A stretch of DNA of 64,000 nucleotides from Flaviflagellibacter sp963786225 (GTDB taxonomy: Bacteria > Pseudomonadota > Alphaproteobacteria > Rhizobiales > Methylopilaceae). The first letter of the stretch is position 1. Each line of letters opens with the position of its first letter. The notes beneath the pieces were generated by a model. It made no database searches, was not told the DNA's origin, and saw only the letters and a list, made by a program, of their open reading frames with translations. This document shows positions 17,451 to 26,337 of this stretch, piece by piece. The position numbers were made by a program, and so were the translations under genes. The stretch is taken from contig CAWAYQ010000017.1 in NCBI GenBank assembly GCA_963786225.1, positions 114,105 to 178,104 of the forward strand, read 5' to 3'.

Positions 17451-20400
17451 GCTTCCGGCCAGGCGCCGAAGGGAAAGCGGAAGCCCCTCCTCCGACGTCC
17501 TTCGACGAGGCCCGCTCGAAAGACAAACAGCGTCAACCTCCGTCCGAGGCCGCACCCGAGAACACCGGCGGACGCGGCGCCAAGGGCGGCATATCGGGCA
17601 TCTTCATCCGGTTTCCGATCGCGACCTCGCTCCTCATGGCGGGGATCGTCTTCGTCGGCGCGATCGCTTACCCGCTGCTGCCCGTTGCTCCGCTGCCGCA
17701 GGTCGATTTCCCGACGATCCAGGTTTCGGCGAACTATCCCGGCGCGAGCCCGGAAACGATGGCCTCGTCCGTGGCGCAGCCGCTGGAGCGGCAGTTTGCG
17801 CAGATCCCCAACGTGACGCAGCTGACCTCGACGAGTTCGCTCGGCACGACGTCGATCTCGATCCAGTTCGACCTCGACCGCCAGATCGACGCCGCGGCGC
17901 AGGACGTGCAGGCGGCGATCAACGCCGCCGGGGGGCAATTGCCAACCGATCTTCCGAGCCCGCCGATCTATCGCAAGGTGAACCCGGCCGACTCGCCGAT
18001 AATGCTGCTCTCGGCGACATCCGACACGCTGTCGCTGACCGACGTCGACGACGCCGCCGATACCAAGATCGCTCAGCAGTTGAGCCAGATTCCCGGCGTC
18101 GGCCAGGTGTCGATCGGCGGCGAGCAGAAGCCCGCGATCCGCGTCCAGATCGATCCGGCGAAGCTCTCCGCGAAGGGCCTGTCGCTGGAGGATGTGCGGG
18201 CGAACCTGGCAATTCTTACCGTGAACCGGCCGAAAGGCAGCGTCGATAGTCCGACGCGCAGCTTCACGATCTACAACAACGACCAGCTGACCAAGGCCGA
18301 GAGCTGGAACGACGCCATCATCGCCTACGCGAACGGCGCACCGATCCGCGTCAGCGATATCGGCCAGGCGATCAGCGGGCCCGAGGACGCCAAGAAGGCG
18401 GCGTGGGCGAACGGCAAGCGCGGCGTGTTCCTCATCATCTTCAAGCAGCCCGGCGCCAACGTCATCGACACCGTCGACCAGATCCGCAAGGAACTGCCGC
18501 GCCTGCAGGCTGCGATCCCGCCGGCGATCGACGTGAAGATCCTGAGCGATCGCACGCAGACGATCCGCGCCTCGGTCTCGGACGTGCAGTTCACGCTGAT
18601 GCTGACCATCGGGCTGGTGGTGATGGTGATCTTCGTCTTCCTGCGGAACGTCTGGGCCACGGTGATCCCGAGCCTGACGGTGCCGCTGGCGCTGCTGGGC
18701 ACCTTCGCGCTGATGTATGTGGCCGGCTACAGCCTCGACAATCTTTCGCTGATGGCGCTGACAATCTCGGTGGGCTTCGTCGTCGACGACGCCATCGTGA
18801 TGCTGGAGAACATCGTCCGCCACGTCGAGAACGGCGAGACGCCACAAGAGGCGGCCCTCAAAGGGGCAGGCGAGATCGGCTTCACCATCATCTCCATCAG
18901 TCTGTCCCTCATCGCGGTGTTCATACCGCTGCTCCTGATGGGCGGAATTATCGGTCGTCTGTTCCGTGAATTCGCGGTGACGGTGACGATGACCATCATG
19001 GTTTCCGCGCTCGTCTCGCTGACCTTCACGCCGATGATGGCGGCGCGCTTCCTGAAGAACCACGAGGGTGAGCGGCACGGGCGCTTCTACCGGGTCGTCG
19101 AACGCGGGTTCGACGCCATGCTCCGCGGCTATGCCTGGGCGCTCGACCACGTGCTGCGCCACCAGCGGCTGACGTTGATGGTGTTTTTCCTGACCGTCGC
19201 CGCATCCGGCGCGCTGTTCTATTTCATCCCGAAGGGTTTCTTCCCCGAGCAGGACACTGGCCTGATCCAGGTGACCTCGGAAGCCTCTCAGGACATTTCC
19301 TTCAGCGCGATGACCGAGCGCCAGGAGGAGGTCGGCCGTGTGGTGATGCAGGATCCCGACGTTGCGAGCGTCTTGATGACGATCGGCAGCGGCGGCGCGC
19401 AGACCGCCAATACCGGCCGGATGTACATCGCCTTGAAGCCGCATGACGAACGCACATCTTCGGCGCGCCAGATCATCAACCGGTTGCGGCCGAGGGTCGC
19501 TGAGGTGCAGGGCGTGGTCCTGTACATGCAGCCGTCGCAGGACATCAATGTCGGCGGCCGCGCGGCGCGCACGCTTTATCAGTACACGCTGCAGGATCCG
19601 GACATTGCCGAACTGAACGAATGGGCGCCGAAGCTGTTCGACAAGCTGAAGACACTGCCGGAGCTGCGTGACGTCGGCACCGACCAGCAGACCAGCGGCC
19701 GCACCCTGACCCTCGACATCGACCGCGATCAGGCGGCCCGGTTCGGCATCACGCCGGACACGATCGACGCCACGCTCTACGACGCCTTCGGCCAGCGGCA
19801 GATCGCGCAGTACTTCACGCAAATCAACAGCTACCACGTGGTGCTGGAGGTGACGCCGGCGCTGCAGCAGAGCCCGGATACGCTTAACCGCATTTACCTG
19901 AGGTCGATCACCGGCCAGCAGGTACCGCTCGGCGCCTTCGCGAAGTGGACGCTGCAGAAGATCGCGCCGCTCTCGATCAGTCACCAGGGCCAGTTCCCGG
20001 CGGTGACGCTGAGCTTCAACGTGGCGCAGGGCGTGTCACTCGGACAGGCCACCGCCGCCGTGGAGAAGGCGAAGGCCGAGATCGGCACGCCCGCCTCGAT
20101 GACCGGCTCATTCCAGGGCAATGCGCAGGCCTTCCAGGCATCGCTTGCGACCGAGCCCCTGCTCATCGCGGCGGCGCTCGTGGTCGTCTACCTGATCCTG
20201 GGTATTCTCTACGAGAGCTATATCCACCCGCTGACGATCCTCTCCACTTTGCCCTCGGCCGGGCTTGGCGCGCTCGCGATGCTGATGTTGTTCGGGTTCG
20301 ACTTCAGCCTCATCGGCCTGATCGGCATCATTCTGCTCATAGGCATCGTGAAGAAGAACGGGATCATGATGGTCGATTTCGCCATCGAGGCCGAACGCCA

Positions 20401-20701
20401 TGAAGGCCTTCCGCCGGAGGCCGCGATCCGGCGTGCCTGCCTCTTGCGGTTCCGGCCGATCATGATGACGACGGCCGCGGCCCTGTTGGCCGGCGTGCCG
20501 CTGATGCTCGGCGCGGGAGCGGGTTCGGAAGTCCGCCAGCCGCTCGGCTATGCGATGGTCGGGGGCCTGATCGTGAGCCAGGCACTGACTTTGTTCACGA
20601 CGCCCATCGTCTATCTCTACCTCGACCGCTTCTCCATCTGGCTGCAGACGCGCTTCGGCGGCAAGCGGGAATCGTCGGGCAAGCCGTCCGTCGCACACTG
20701 A
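17447..20701 (+). CDS. RND efflux permease (MdtB/MdtC-like)
   Basis: A 1084-residue proton-driven drug exporter of the hydrophobe/amphiphile RND family. It has the usual two-fold repeat of six transmembrane helices and large periplasmic loops. The first helix follows FIRFPIATSLLMAG near residue 52, proton-relay aspartates are in GFVVDDAIVMLENI near 445, and the relay lysine is in IGIVKKNGIMMVDF near 970. The N-terminus is about 45 residues longer than usual, with a charged leader. Substrates cannot be read from sequence; homologues export bile salts, novobiocin and other amphiphiles. Confidence 0.9.
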   Translation: MSFRPGAEGKAEAPPPTSFDEARSKDKQRQPPSEAAPENTGGRGAKGGISGIFIRFPIATSLLMAGIVFVGAIAYPLLPVAPLPQVDFPTIQVSANYPGASPETMASSVAQPLERQFAQIPNVTQLTSTSSLGTTSISIQFDLDRQIDAAAQDVQAAINAAGGQLPTDLPSPPIYRKVNPADSPIMLLSATSDTLSLTDVDDAADTKIAQQLSQIPGVGQVSIGGEQKPAIRVQIDPAKLSAKGLSLEDVRANLAILTVNRPKGSVDSPTRSFTIYNNDQLTKAESWNDAIIAYANGAPIRVSDIGQAISGPEDAKKAAWANGKRGVFLIIFKQPGANVIDTVDQIRKELPRLQAAIPPAIDVKILSDRTQTIRASVSDVQFTLMLTIGLVVMVIFVFLRNVWATVIPSLTVPLALLGTFALMYVAGYSLDNLSLMALTISVGFVVDDAIVMLENIVRHVENGETPQEAALKGAGEIGFTIISISLSLIAVFIPLLLMGGIIGRLFREFAVTVTMTIMVSALVSLTFTPMMAARFLKNHEGERHGRFYRVVERGFDAMLRGYAWALDHVLRHQRLTLMVFFLTVAASGALFYFIPKGFFPEQDTGLIQVTSEASQDISFSAMTERQEEVGRVVMQDPDVASVLMTIGSGGAQTANTGRMYIALKPHDERTSSARQIINRLRPRVAEVQGVVLYMQPSQDINVGGRAARTLYQYTLQDPDIAELNEWAPKLFDKLKTLPELRDVGTDQQTSGRTLTLDIDRDQAARFGITPDTIDATLYDAFGQRQIAQYFTQINSYHVVLEVTPALQQSPDTLNRIYLRSITGQQVPLGAFAKWTLQKIAPLSISHQGQFPAVTLSFNVAQGVSLGQATAAVEKAKAEIGTPASMTGSFQGNAQAFQASLATEPLLIAAALVVVYLILGILYESYIHPLTILSTLPSAGLGALAMLMLFGFDFSLIGLIGIILLIGIVKKNGIMMVDFAIEAERHEGLPPEAAIRRACLLRFRPIMMTTAAALLAGVPLMLGAGAGSEVRQPLGYAMVGGLIVSQALTLFTTPIVYLYLDRFSIWLQTRFGGKRESSGKPSVAH

Positions 20702-20901
20702 CGGGTGATGCATCAGGCCGTTCTCGTCGAACTCCCAGTTCTCTCATTGCGGTAGGTACGGAACCAGCTTCCGGGATCGTCGTGATTTTTCATAGACGAA
20801 ACCGACGGGACCGCGCCGCCACGGCTCAGCGTTCCCGGGGTGACGTGTCCATACCGGGGGCGAGGCCGGTGTGGGAAGGGTTACGGTCGCGCCACTCTCG
20901 C

Positions 20902-21483
20902 TTACTTCTCGGCTCCTGGCGCTTCGGGTTTCAGATAAACGATCAGGCAACAGCAACACATTCCGAGTCCAATCAGCGGATATCTCAACGCCACCATCGC
21001 AGCCGCCCCGAAAACACATAAAGTGGCGATCGACCGAAAGCGCATGATCTTGCGCTCTTTCGGTGAGACGTCTTTGATTGGGTCTCGCTCAATAAGTTCC
21101 CAGATCAAAGATATGTAAGTCGCGTTTACGAGGAAGAAGACCGCGGCATAGAAGGCAACTGGCTGCGGCGCCAACTCACTCTCGGCCATCCAAGCGGTGG
21201 CGAGTGGAAGCAGCGACACGGAAAACAGATGCGCGAAATTGAACCACATGAGACGAGGAGTGGTCTCCGTGGCGTAGCGCATGAGATGGTGGTGATTGAC
21301 CCAGACGATGGCGATGAAAAGATAGCTGACCGCATAAGCGACCCATGTGGGCCAAAGCAGCAGGAGCGCCTCGAACGTGGGCATCTCCGGCGGATGCAAA
21401 TCCAAAACGAGGATCGTTATCAGGACAGCGAACACCGCGTCGGAGAACAAGTTCAGTCGTTCCGGAGTCCTCGCGTGCGGCAT
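20902..21483 (-). CDS. TMEM175-family (DUF1211) cation channel
   Basis: A 193-residue protein with about six transmembrane helices. The first helix has RLNLFSDAVFAVLITILVLD, containing the RxxxFSD motif that defines bacterial TMEM175 channels, where FSD residues line the pore. Family members conduct potassium or protons with low selectivity. Single six-helix units are thought to assemble as tetramers. The start has a GGAGGA-type site. It opens the accessory region and reads in the same direction as the broken SDR gene upstream of it. Confidence 0.82.
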   Translation of the reverse strand: MPHARTPERLNLFSDAVFAVLITILVLDLHPPEMPTFEALLLLWPTWVAYAVSYLFIAIVWVNHHHLMRYATETTPRLMWFNFAHLFSVSLLPLATAWMAESELAPQPVAFYAAVFFLVNATYISLIWELIERDPIKDVSPKERKIMRFRSIATLCVFGAAAMVALRYPLIGLGMCCCCLIVYLKPEAPGAEK

Positions 21484-21555
21484 GGCCGTCAGCCCTTTCC
21501 TCCATAGAAATCGATTCGAAGTTCCGCCGAACTCGGAGGTTTGGCCCTCTACCCG

Positions 21556-22325
21556 TCAGACCGACTTCACCTCGCCGCCATCCATGCGAAGCACCGTGCC
21601 GGTCATCCAGCGCGCCGGAGGCGATACGATGAACGCGATAACGTCCGCGATCTCTTCAGCTTCACCGAAGCGGCTGATGCCGGCCTGTTTGAGGAACCGC
21701 TGCTTGGCTTCTTCGAGAGTGATCTTCCCAGCAGCCGCGGCTTTTTCGAGCATCGACAATCGGCGCCCCGTCATGATCGCACCAGGGGAAACGCTGTTGA
21801 CTTGAATACCATCCTCGATGCCGCGTTCAGCGAACGCCTTCGCCAAGGCTTCAATCGCCGCATTGATTGCGCCGACTGCCGCCGCGGACGCCCTAGGAAT
21901 TACGGCTGCATTTCCTGAAATGAATACGAGAGCCCCTTTCGACTCTCTAGGGCGTCCCACGCGCGGATCGTCAGACGGCGTGCGCCGTGAAACTTGAGTT
22001 CCATGCCCGTATTCCACTGTTCGTCGGTCATCTGGAACACATCGAGCCCGGCTACGGCGCCGGCGATGTTGACCAAGGCATCGATGCGACCAAAGCGATC
22101 AAGCGTCGTTTTCACAACGATCTCGGCTGCCGTGGGTGCCATCAAGTCGACTTCGAGCACGAGCGGTTCGGCGCCGATTGCTTTGACCTGCTCGCCAACC
22201 TCGCCCAGTTTTTCCCCGCTACGAGCTGCGAGGGCGATAGCGCCGAAGTCGCGAGCCAGCCGAAGTGCCGCGGCCTTCCCGATACCCGAGCTCGCGCCTG
22301 TGACGATCGCGACAGATTTCGACAT
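21556..22325 (-). pseudogene. Frameshifted SDR-family oxidoreductase lacking YxxxK
   Basis: The N-terminal frame (MSKSVAIVTGASSGIGKAAA, TGxxxGIG Rossmann motif, VNIAGAVAG) runs to about 21945, where homology shifts frame and continues RESKGALVFISGNAAVIPR through VRMDGG-like ending. Indel of one or two bases. Even repaired, the position of the catalytic Tyr-x-x-x-Lys reads V-G-A-I-N, so Tyr and Lys are both absent. Proteins of this atypical SDR branch may bind NAD(P) without classical dehydrogenase chemistry. It could be a sequencing error or real inactivation. Confidence 0.75.
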
Positions 22326-22424
22326 ATGTCTTCTCTTGCGTATTTGAAGTGTAAGGGGTCACGAGCCCGCCGCTTGTCGCTCATTTGAGAGACGGAGCAA
22401 GCGCACGGCAGTGTTGCGTTGTAA

Positions 22425-23276
22425 TCACTTCAAGAAATCGCGGATGCTTTCAGCGATCTCGCGGGCATGCGTTTCCAAGGCGAAGTGGCCGGTGTCGAAG
22501 AAGTGGACAGCCGCAAGAGGATCGTCCCGCTTGAATGCCTCGGCGCCGGCCGTCGCAAAGAATGGGTCGTTCTTGCCCCATACCGCCAAAAGCGGTGGCT
22601 TGTAAGCGCGGAAGTATTCCTGGAATGACGGATACAGTGCGACGTTGCTCTTGTAGTCGCCGAAGAGGTCGAGCTGCACGTCATCCGCGCCGGGGCGGGC
22701 CAGATAAAAATTGTCGAGGTTCTGACCGTCCGGTGACACGCTCGTTTGATCGGGCACACCGTGGGTGTACTGCCAGTGGGTTGTCTCCGGGGTGAGGAGG
22801 GCGCGGAGCGCCTTTCGGTTCGCTTGCGACGGGTCTTGCCAGTAGGCCCTCATTGGATTGAAGCCCTCGCTGAGCCCTTCCTCGTAGGCGTTGCCGTTCT
22901 GCGAAATGATGGCAGTGATCCGCTCGGGATGGCGGACAGCGAGCCTTAAGCCTGTCGGTGCGCCGTAATCGAAGATGTACACCGCAAACCGATTGAGGCC
23001 GATGACCTCGGTAAAGCGCTCGATCACGCGGGCGATGTTGTCGAACGTGTAACTGAATTTCTCTCGTGGCGGCATGTCGGACTGACCAAACCCAGGAAGG
23101 TCCGGCGCGACGATATGAAATCTGTCGGCGAGGAGCGGGATCAGGTCACGGAACATGTGGCCCGCGCTCGGGAAGCCGTGCAGAAGCAGCAGCTTCGGCG
23201 CATCGGCTGGCCCCGCCTCGCGAAAGAAGATCTTGAAACCATCGACATCAGCCGTGCGGTATCTAACAGGCGCCAT
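22425..23276 (-). CDS. Alpha/beta hydrolase, haloalkane dehalogenase/epoxide hydrolase type
   Basis: A 283-residue enzyme with oxyanion motif LLHGFPSAGHMFRD near residue 33, an Asp nucleophile in IFDYGAPTGLRLA near 102, the acidic residue in WGKNDPFFATAGAE and catalytic His in DTGHFALE near 268. The Asp nucleophile points to dehalogenase or epoxide hydrolase chemistry, not an esterase. The MAPVRY start is preceded by AGGAGGA at ideal spacing, so the seven-residue upstream extension is rejected. It is probably co-transcribed with the next hydrolase gene. Confidence 0.85.
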   Translation of the reverse strand: MAPVRYRTADVDGFKIFFREAGPADAPKLLLLHGFPSAGHMFRDLIPLLADRFHIVAPDLPGFGQSDMPPREKFSYTFDNIARVIERFTEVIGLNRFAVYIFDYGAPTGLRLAVRHPERITAIISQNGNAYEEGLSEGFNPMRAYWQDPSQANRKALRALLTPETTHWQYTHGVPDQTSVSPDGQNLDNFYLARPGADDVQLDLFGDYKSNVALYPSFQEYFRAYKPPLLAVWGKNDPFFATAGAEAFKRDDPLAAVHFFDTGHFALETHAREIAESIRDFLK

Positions 23277-23371
23277 CAAATCCTCCTCTATTTGCAACCT
23301 CGTCTATGACGTCAGGACGGTTATCGGGTGAGGAGCGATAACCCGCCGGTCTCAGCCCGTAACGGCCGACT

Positions 23372-24067
23372 TCAGCCGCCGGTTACGGAGCGGATTGCGT
23401 CGCGGACAATGTCGACGACCACTGTTGGAGCGGTAACGCTGGGCGTGTGATCGACAGCATGCGCCTTTATCTCCGCCTTCATGCGCTCCGCCATGTAGCG
23501 CTGCGTGTCAGGGACGATCATTCGATCGTCTTCGGCAACCAGAAACCAACTCGGAACATCCTTCCAAAGCGGGCGCCCGACAGGAACAGTGATGCAGTTC
23601 AGCGATATCGGCCGCTGGACGGCAGCAAGAACTGCTCGATCGTCTGCGGATGCGTTTTGTGCGAACGCCGTCGCGAAGGCGTCTTCGGGCAGCCAAATCA
23701 AATTATTGCTGTCCGGTGCAAGCTTTGGCGCTTGGGGGTGGGGTTCGAGGCGATAGAACACGTCTGCGACCTTCTCGCCCTCTTCGGGAGCCAGAGCCGT
23801 AACGTAGACAAGCGCCTTCACGCGTTCGGGACGGGCGAGAGCGATGACCGCACCGGCATAGGCGTGTCCCGCCAGCACGATTGGCCCTTCGGTCCGGTCC
23901 AAGCTGCGGTTCAGGGCGGCCACGTCGTCAGCAAGAGATGTCAGCGGAAGCGGGGCTGCCAACACGTTCGCAGACTCTGCCTTCAGCGCAGTTATTACGC
24001 GTGCCCAGCTTGATCCATCCGCCCAAGCTCCGTGGGCGAGCACCACGCTCACATCCTTCATCGTCAT
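23372..24067 (-). CDS. Alpha/beta hydrolase with the nucleophile serine replaced
   Basis: A 231-residue protein of the salicylate-esterase/methylesterase-like branch (VLAHGAWADGSSWARVI near residue 9). Where relatives have GHSYGG, this one reads G67-H-A-Y-A-G, so the catalytic Ser is Ala69 and a glycine is also lost. The C-terminal His (DHTPSVTAP) is kept. It is either inactive as a hydrolase or repurposed for binding. It is divergent from the CGNR regulator, and its promoter region holds the operator array. Confidence 0.8.
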   Translation of the reverse strand: MTMKDVSVVLAHGAWADGSSWARVITALKAESANVLAAPLPLTSLADDVAALNRSLDRTEGPIVLAGHAYAGAVIALARPERVKALVYVTALAPEEGEKVADVFYRLEPHPQAPKLAPDSNNLIWLPEDAFATAFAQNASADDRAVLAAVQRPISLNCITVPVGRPLWKDVPSWFLVAEDDRMIVPDTQRYMAERMKAEIKAHAVDHTPSVTAPTVVVDIVRDAIRSVTGG

Positions 24068-24104
24068 CCTGCTGCTCCTCAAGGCTGCTGGGCGCCGCCA
24101 CGCC

Positions 24105-24176
24105 ATAACCCATCAAAACACGCTTGACAGGTTATGCTCACGCGGATAACTTGTCAATGGCTGTCTAACAGGTTAT
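24105..24176. promoter_or_regulatory. Array of four alternating operator half-sites
   Basis: Half-sites lie at 24105-24115 (ATAACCCATCA, reverse), 24125-24135 (TGACAGGTTAT, forward), 24146-24156 (ATAACTTGTCA, reverse) and 24166-24176 (TAACAGGTTAT, forward). The middle pair is an 11-bp inverted repeat with one mismatch. Centre spacing is 20, 21 and 20 bp, about two helical turns each, so all four face one side of the DNA. The array fills the gap between the divergent hydrolase and CGNR genes, and is a likely operator of the CGNR protein. Confidence 0.7.
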
Positions 24177-24208
24177 GCGGTTGGAGCCTGCTTCGGAGGG
24201 GGCCAATC

Positions 24209-24820
24209 GTGCAGCACGGACTGCCTGCAATTTTTATTGCCGACTCGCTCGGCCTCGATTTCCTGAACTCCATCGCGACGCCGGTCGATACACCCGTTGA
24301 CTGGCTGGACAGCGGCGATGGTCTCTTAAGGTGGCTGGCGCAAGCCAAGCTTGTTCCGGCGGACGCTTTGAATGAGCTGAAGGCGCGAGCGATGCCAGGT
24401 GAACTGGACAAGGTAGCGGATCAGGCCCGTGCTCTGCGCGAGTGGTTTAGAGGCTTCGTTCGCAAGCATATGGGACGGCCGCTTCCGCCCAAGGCGCTTC
24501 ACGAACTGGGTCCATTGAACAGGCTCTTGGAACGTGACGAAGCGTTCAGCCAAATATCAAAGCATCGCCAGAGCCTGGAACTGCGAATGATGCGGCGCTG
24601 GAGATCTCCTGAGTCCCTCCTGTTGCCGATCGGCGAAGCGTTGGCGAAGTTCGTGTGCGAGGAAGATTTCGCCGACGTCAAAGCGTGCGAGGGCCATTGC
24701 TGCACGCTGGTATTCGCCGACCATACGCGGAGGCGGGCGAGACGGTGGTGCAGCATGGCCGTCTGCGGCAATCGCGCCAAACAGGCCGCGCACCGCACCC
24801 GGCTCAAGAACGGGTACTGA
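24209..24820 (+). CDS. CGNR zinc-finger (ABATE-type) transcription factor
   Basis: A 203-residue regulator. The N-terminal ABATE-like stress-sensing domain (DSLGLDFLNSIATP, then WLDSGDGLLRWLAQAKLV) is followed by a C-terminal CGNR zinc finger: CTLVFADHTRRRARRWCSMA, then VCGNRAKQAAHRTR. The GTG start has an excellent GGAGGGGG site. The open frame extends 25 codons upstream into the operator array and is not used. It is divergent from the Ser-less hydrolase and followed by the haloacid dehalogenase gene, which it may also control. Confidence 0.85.
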   Translation: MQHGLPAIFIADSLGLDFLNSIATPVDTPVDWLDSGDGLLRWLAQAKLVPADALNELKARAMPGELDKVADQARALREWFRGFVRKHMGRPLPPKALHELGPLNRLLERDEAFSQISKHRQSLELRMMRRWRSPESLLLPIGEALAKFVCEEDFADVKACEGHCCTLVFADHTRRRARRWCSMAVCGNRAKQAAHRTRLKNGY

Positions 24821-24906
24821 CAAGATTGAAATGACGCGACCAGCAAAGCTGGCACTGACAAGCGGGGGAACTTTAGAACGGACGCAACAGACAGGAGTCT
24901 AGCAAG

Positions 24907-25593
24907 ATGGCCGCTCTTCCCTTGATCGTCTTCGATGTCAACGAGACGCTCCTCGATCTTGGAACGATGGAACCAACCTTCGAACGCATCTTCGGTGAAA
25001 AGAGCGCCATGCGCCGATGGTTCGACAACCTCATCCTGTATTCAGCGGCCCTGACTGTGGCCGGCTGCTATGTACCGTTTACCGATATCGGTTCGGCCGT
25101 GATGAAAATGCTGGCGGATACACGTGGCATCAAAATTGATGACAGCGACAAGAAAGAGCTCACGGAAAAGTTCTCCACGATGCCGCCTTACGCTGAGGTT
25201 CCGGCGGCGCTACGCAGGCTGCGCGATGCAGGTTTCCGGCTCTTCGCTCTCACGGACAATCTGCTCGAGGTTCAAACCCGACAGCTTGAACATGGCGGCA
25301 TTGTCGATCTCTTTGAGCGGCGATTCAGTGCCGACGGGGTGAAGCACCACAAACCGTCGCGCGAGGCTTATGCCTACGTCGAGAGAGAACTTGCGGTTAA
25401 GCCCTCAGAGCTCTGTCTTATCGCCTGCCACACATGGGACACGCTCGGCGCCGTCGCGGCGGGCTGGAATGCGGCGCTGATCAAGCGTGTCGACAACGAT
25501 GTTTTAGGAGTCGGTCCTCAGCCGCAGATCGTGGGCGATGACCTGAACGACGTTGCCAATCAACTCATAGCTCGACACCAAATACGAGCCTAA
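24907..25593 (+). CDS. Haloacid dehalogenase, type II (L-2-haloacid dehalogenase family)
   Basis: A 228-residue HAD-superfamily enzyme predicted to hydrolyse 2-haloalkanoic acids to 2-hydroxyacids. Nucleophile Asp10 is in FDVNETLLDL, motif II is ALTDN, the motif III lysine is in KHHKPSREAY and the acidic motif IV is CHTWDTLGAV. Codons near 201-216 (GVGPQPQIVGDDLNDV) are copied exactly 3.5 kb downstream, on the far side of the gcvH-DUF427-MOSC cassette. A non-halogenated substrate cannot be excluded. The AGGAGT site upstream of the ATG is good. Confidence 0.86.
   Translation: MAALPLIVFDVNETLLDLGTMEPTFERIFGEKSAMRRWFDNLILYSAALTVAGCYVPFTDIGSAVMKMLADTRGIKIDDSDKKELTEKFSTMPPYAEVPAALRRLRDAGFRLFALTDNLLEVQTRQLEHGGIVDLFERRFSADGVKHHKPSREAYAYVERELAVKPSELCLIACHTWDTLGAVAAGWNAALIKRVDNDVLGVGPQPQIVGDDLNDVANQLIARHQIRA
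25507..25555 (+). repeat. 49-bp direct repeat, copy 1 (inside the dehalogenase gene)
   Basis: The sequence from GGAGTCGGTCCTCAGC to CTGAACGACGTTG is identical to 29100-29148. This copy lies in the intact coding sequence about 40 bp before the dehalogenase stop codon, so it is the ancestral one. Confidence 0.93.
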
Positions 25594-25865
25594 CGAAAGG
25601 TGGCATTGGTGCCAGAAGCCGACTTCCAGCCCGTAAGGAACCTGCCGCGACCGTTCGCGTTGGCTAGGGACGAGACTATTGTCGAACTGAGATGAGCACG
25701 GGCGCAGACCGCACCCGAGCGACGAACTGTCGCCACGACGGTTTGCTGACGCTGGCGACACCATCGTTGTTACGCGAGGGGGAGACCCGGAGTTTTTTGT
25801 CTCCGGGGCTGCGAGCAGCGTTGAGACTGCTACGCCATCGCGCAAGCGGAGGTCCAACACGCCCC

Positions 25866-26240
25866 ATGCAGGTCAAATACAGCCAGGATCACCAATACGT
25901 CACCGTCGAGGACGGTGTCGCAACCGTTGGAATAACTGACAACGGTCAAGAAAAGCTGAGTGACGTCACCTCTGTCGAGCTCCCGCGCGTCGGCGAGCAA
26001 GTGAAAAAAGGCAGCGCAGTCGGTGTTGTCGAGTCAGTCAAGGCGGCAAATGACTTCTACTCTCCCGTGAGCGGTGAAATCCTTGCCGTAAACGAAGCGC
26101 TCAATGGCAAGCCCGAACTCGTCAATGAACACGCCGAGGGCGCCGGTTGGATTTTCAAGATCAAGCTCACCGAGCCTTCCGAACTCGACGTGCTTTTGGA
26201 TCGGGAGGCATATCTCGCTTACGTGCGGGAGCAAGGTTGA
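25866..26240 (+). CDS. gcvH: Orphan glycine cleavage H-like lipoyl protein
   Basis: A 124-residue lipoyl carrier. The swinging-arm lysine is Lys59 in VVESVKAANDFYSP, with the conserved GWIFKIK and a C-terminal EAYLAYV helix. In glycine cleavage it shuttles the aminomethyl group between P, T and L proteins, but no gcvT, gcvP or lpd is near, and the neighbours are DUF427 and MOSC-reductase genes. The ATG fits the family start; the open frame upstream encodes unrelated arginine-rich sequence. It could be a redundant GcvH or a carrier used by the cassette itself. Confidence 0.88.
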   Translation: MQVKYSQDHQYVTVEDGVATVGITDNGQEKLSDVTSVELPRVGEQVKKGSAVGVVESVKAANDFYSPVSGEILAVNEALNGKPELVNEHAEGAGWIFKIKLTEPSELDVLLDREAYLAYVREQG

Positions 26241-26337
26241 TGCGCCATCTGTTTGATGGCTCCGCCAGGACATTTCCATATGCGACCTGACATCACCTCC
26301 ACGCGCCATTGGCCGGAGTCATCGAAAGGAAAGAGCA

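Noticed and set aside
17351..19984. An 877-codon minus-strand frame opposite the RND permease
   Set aside because: It is a GC-rich antisense shadow full of Arg/His/Asp, lacking any family motif, opposite a clearly real gene.
25692..25865. A 58-codon N-terminal extension of GcvH
   Set aside because: The extension is Arg-rich and unlike any GcvH; the family begins at the ATG at 25866. No glycine riboswitch fold was recognised in this stretch.
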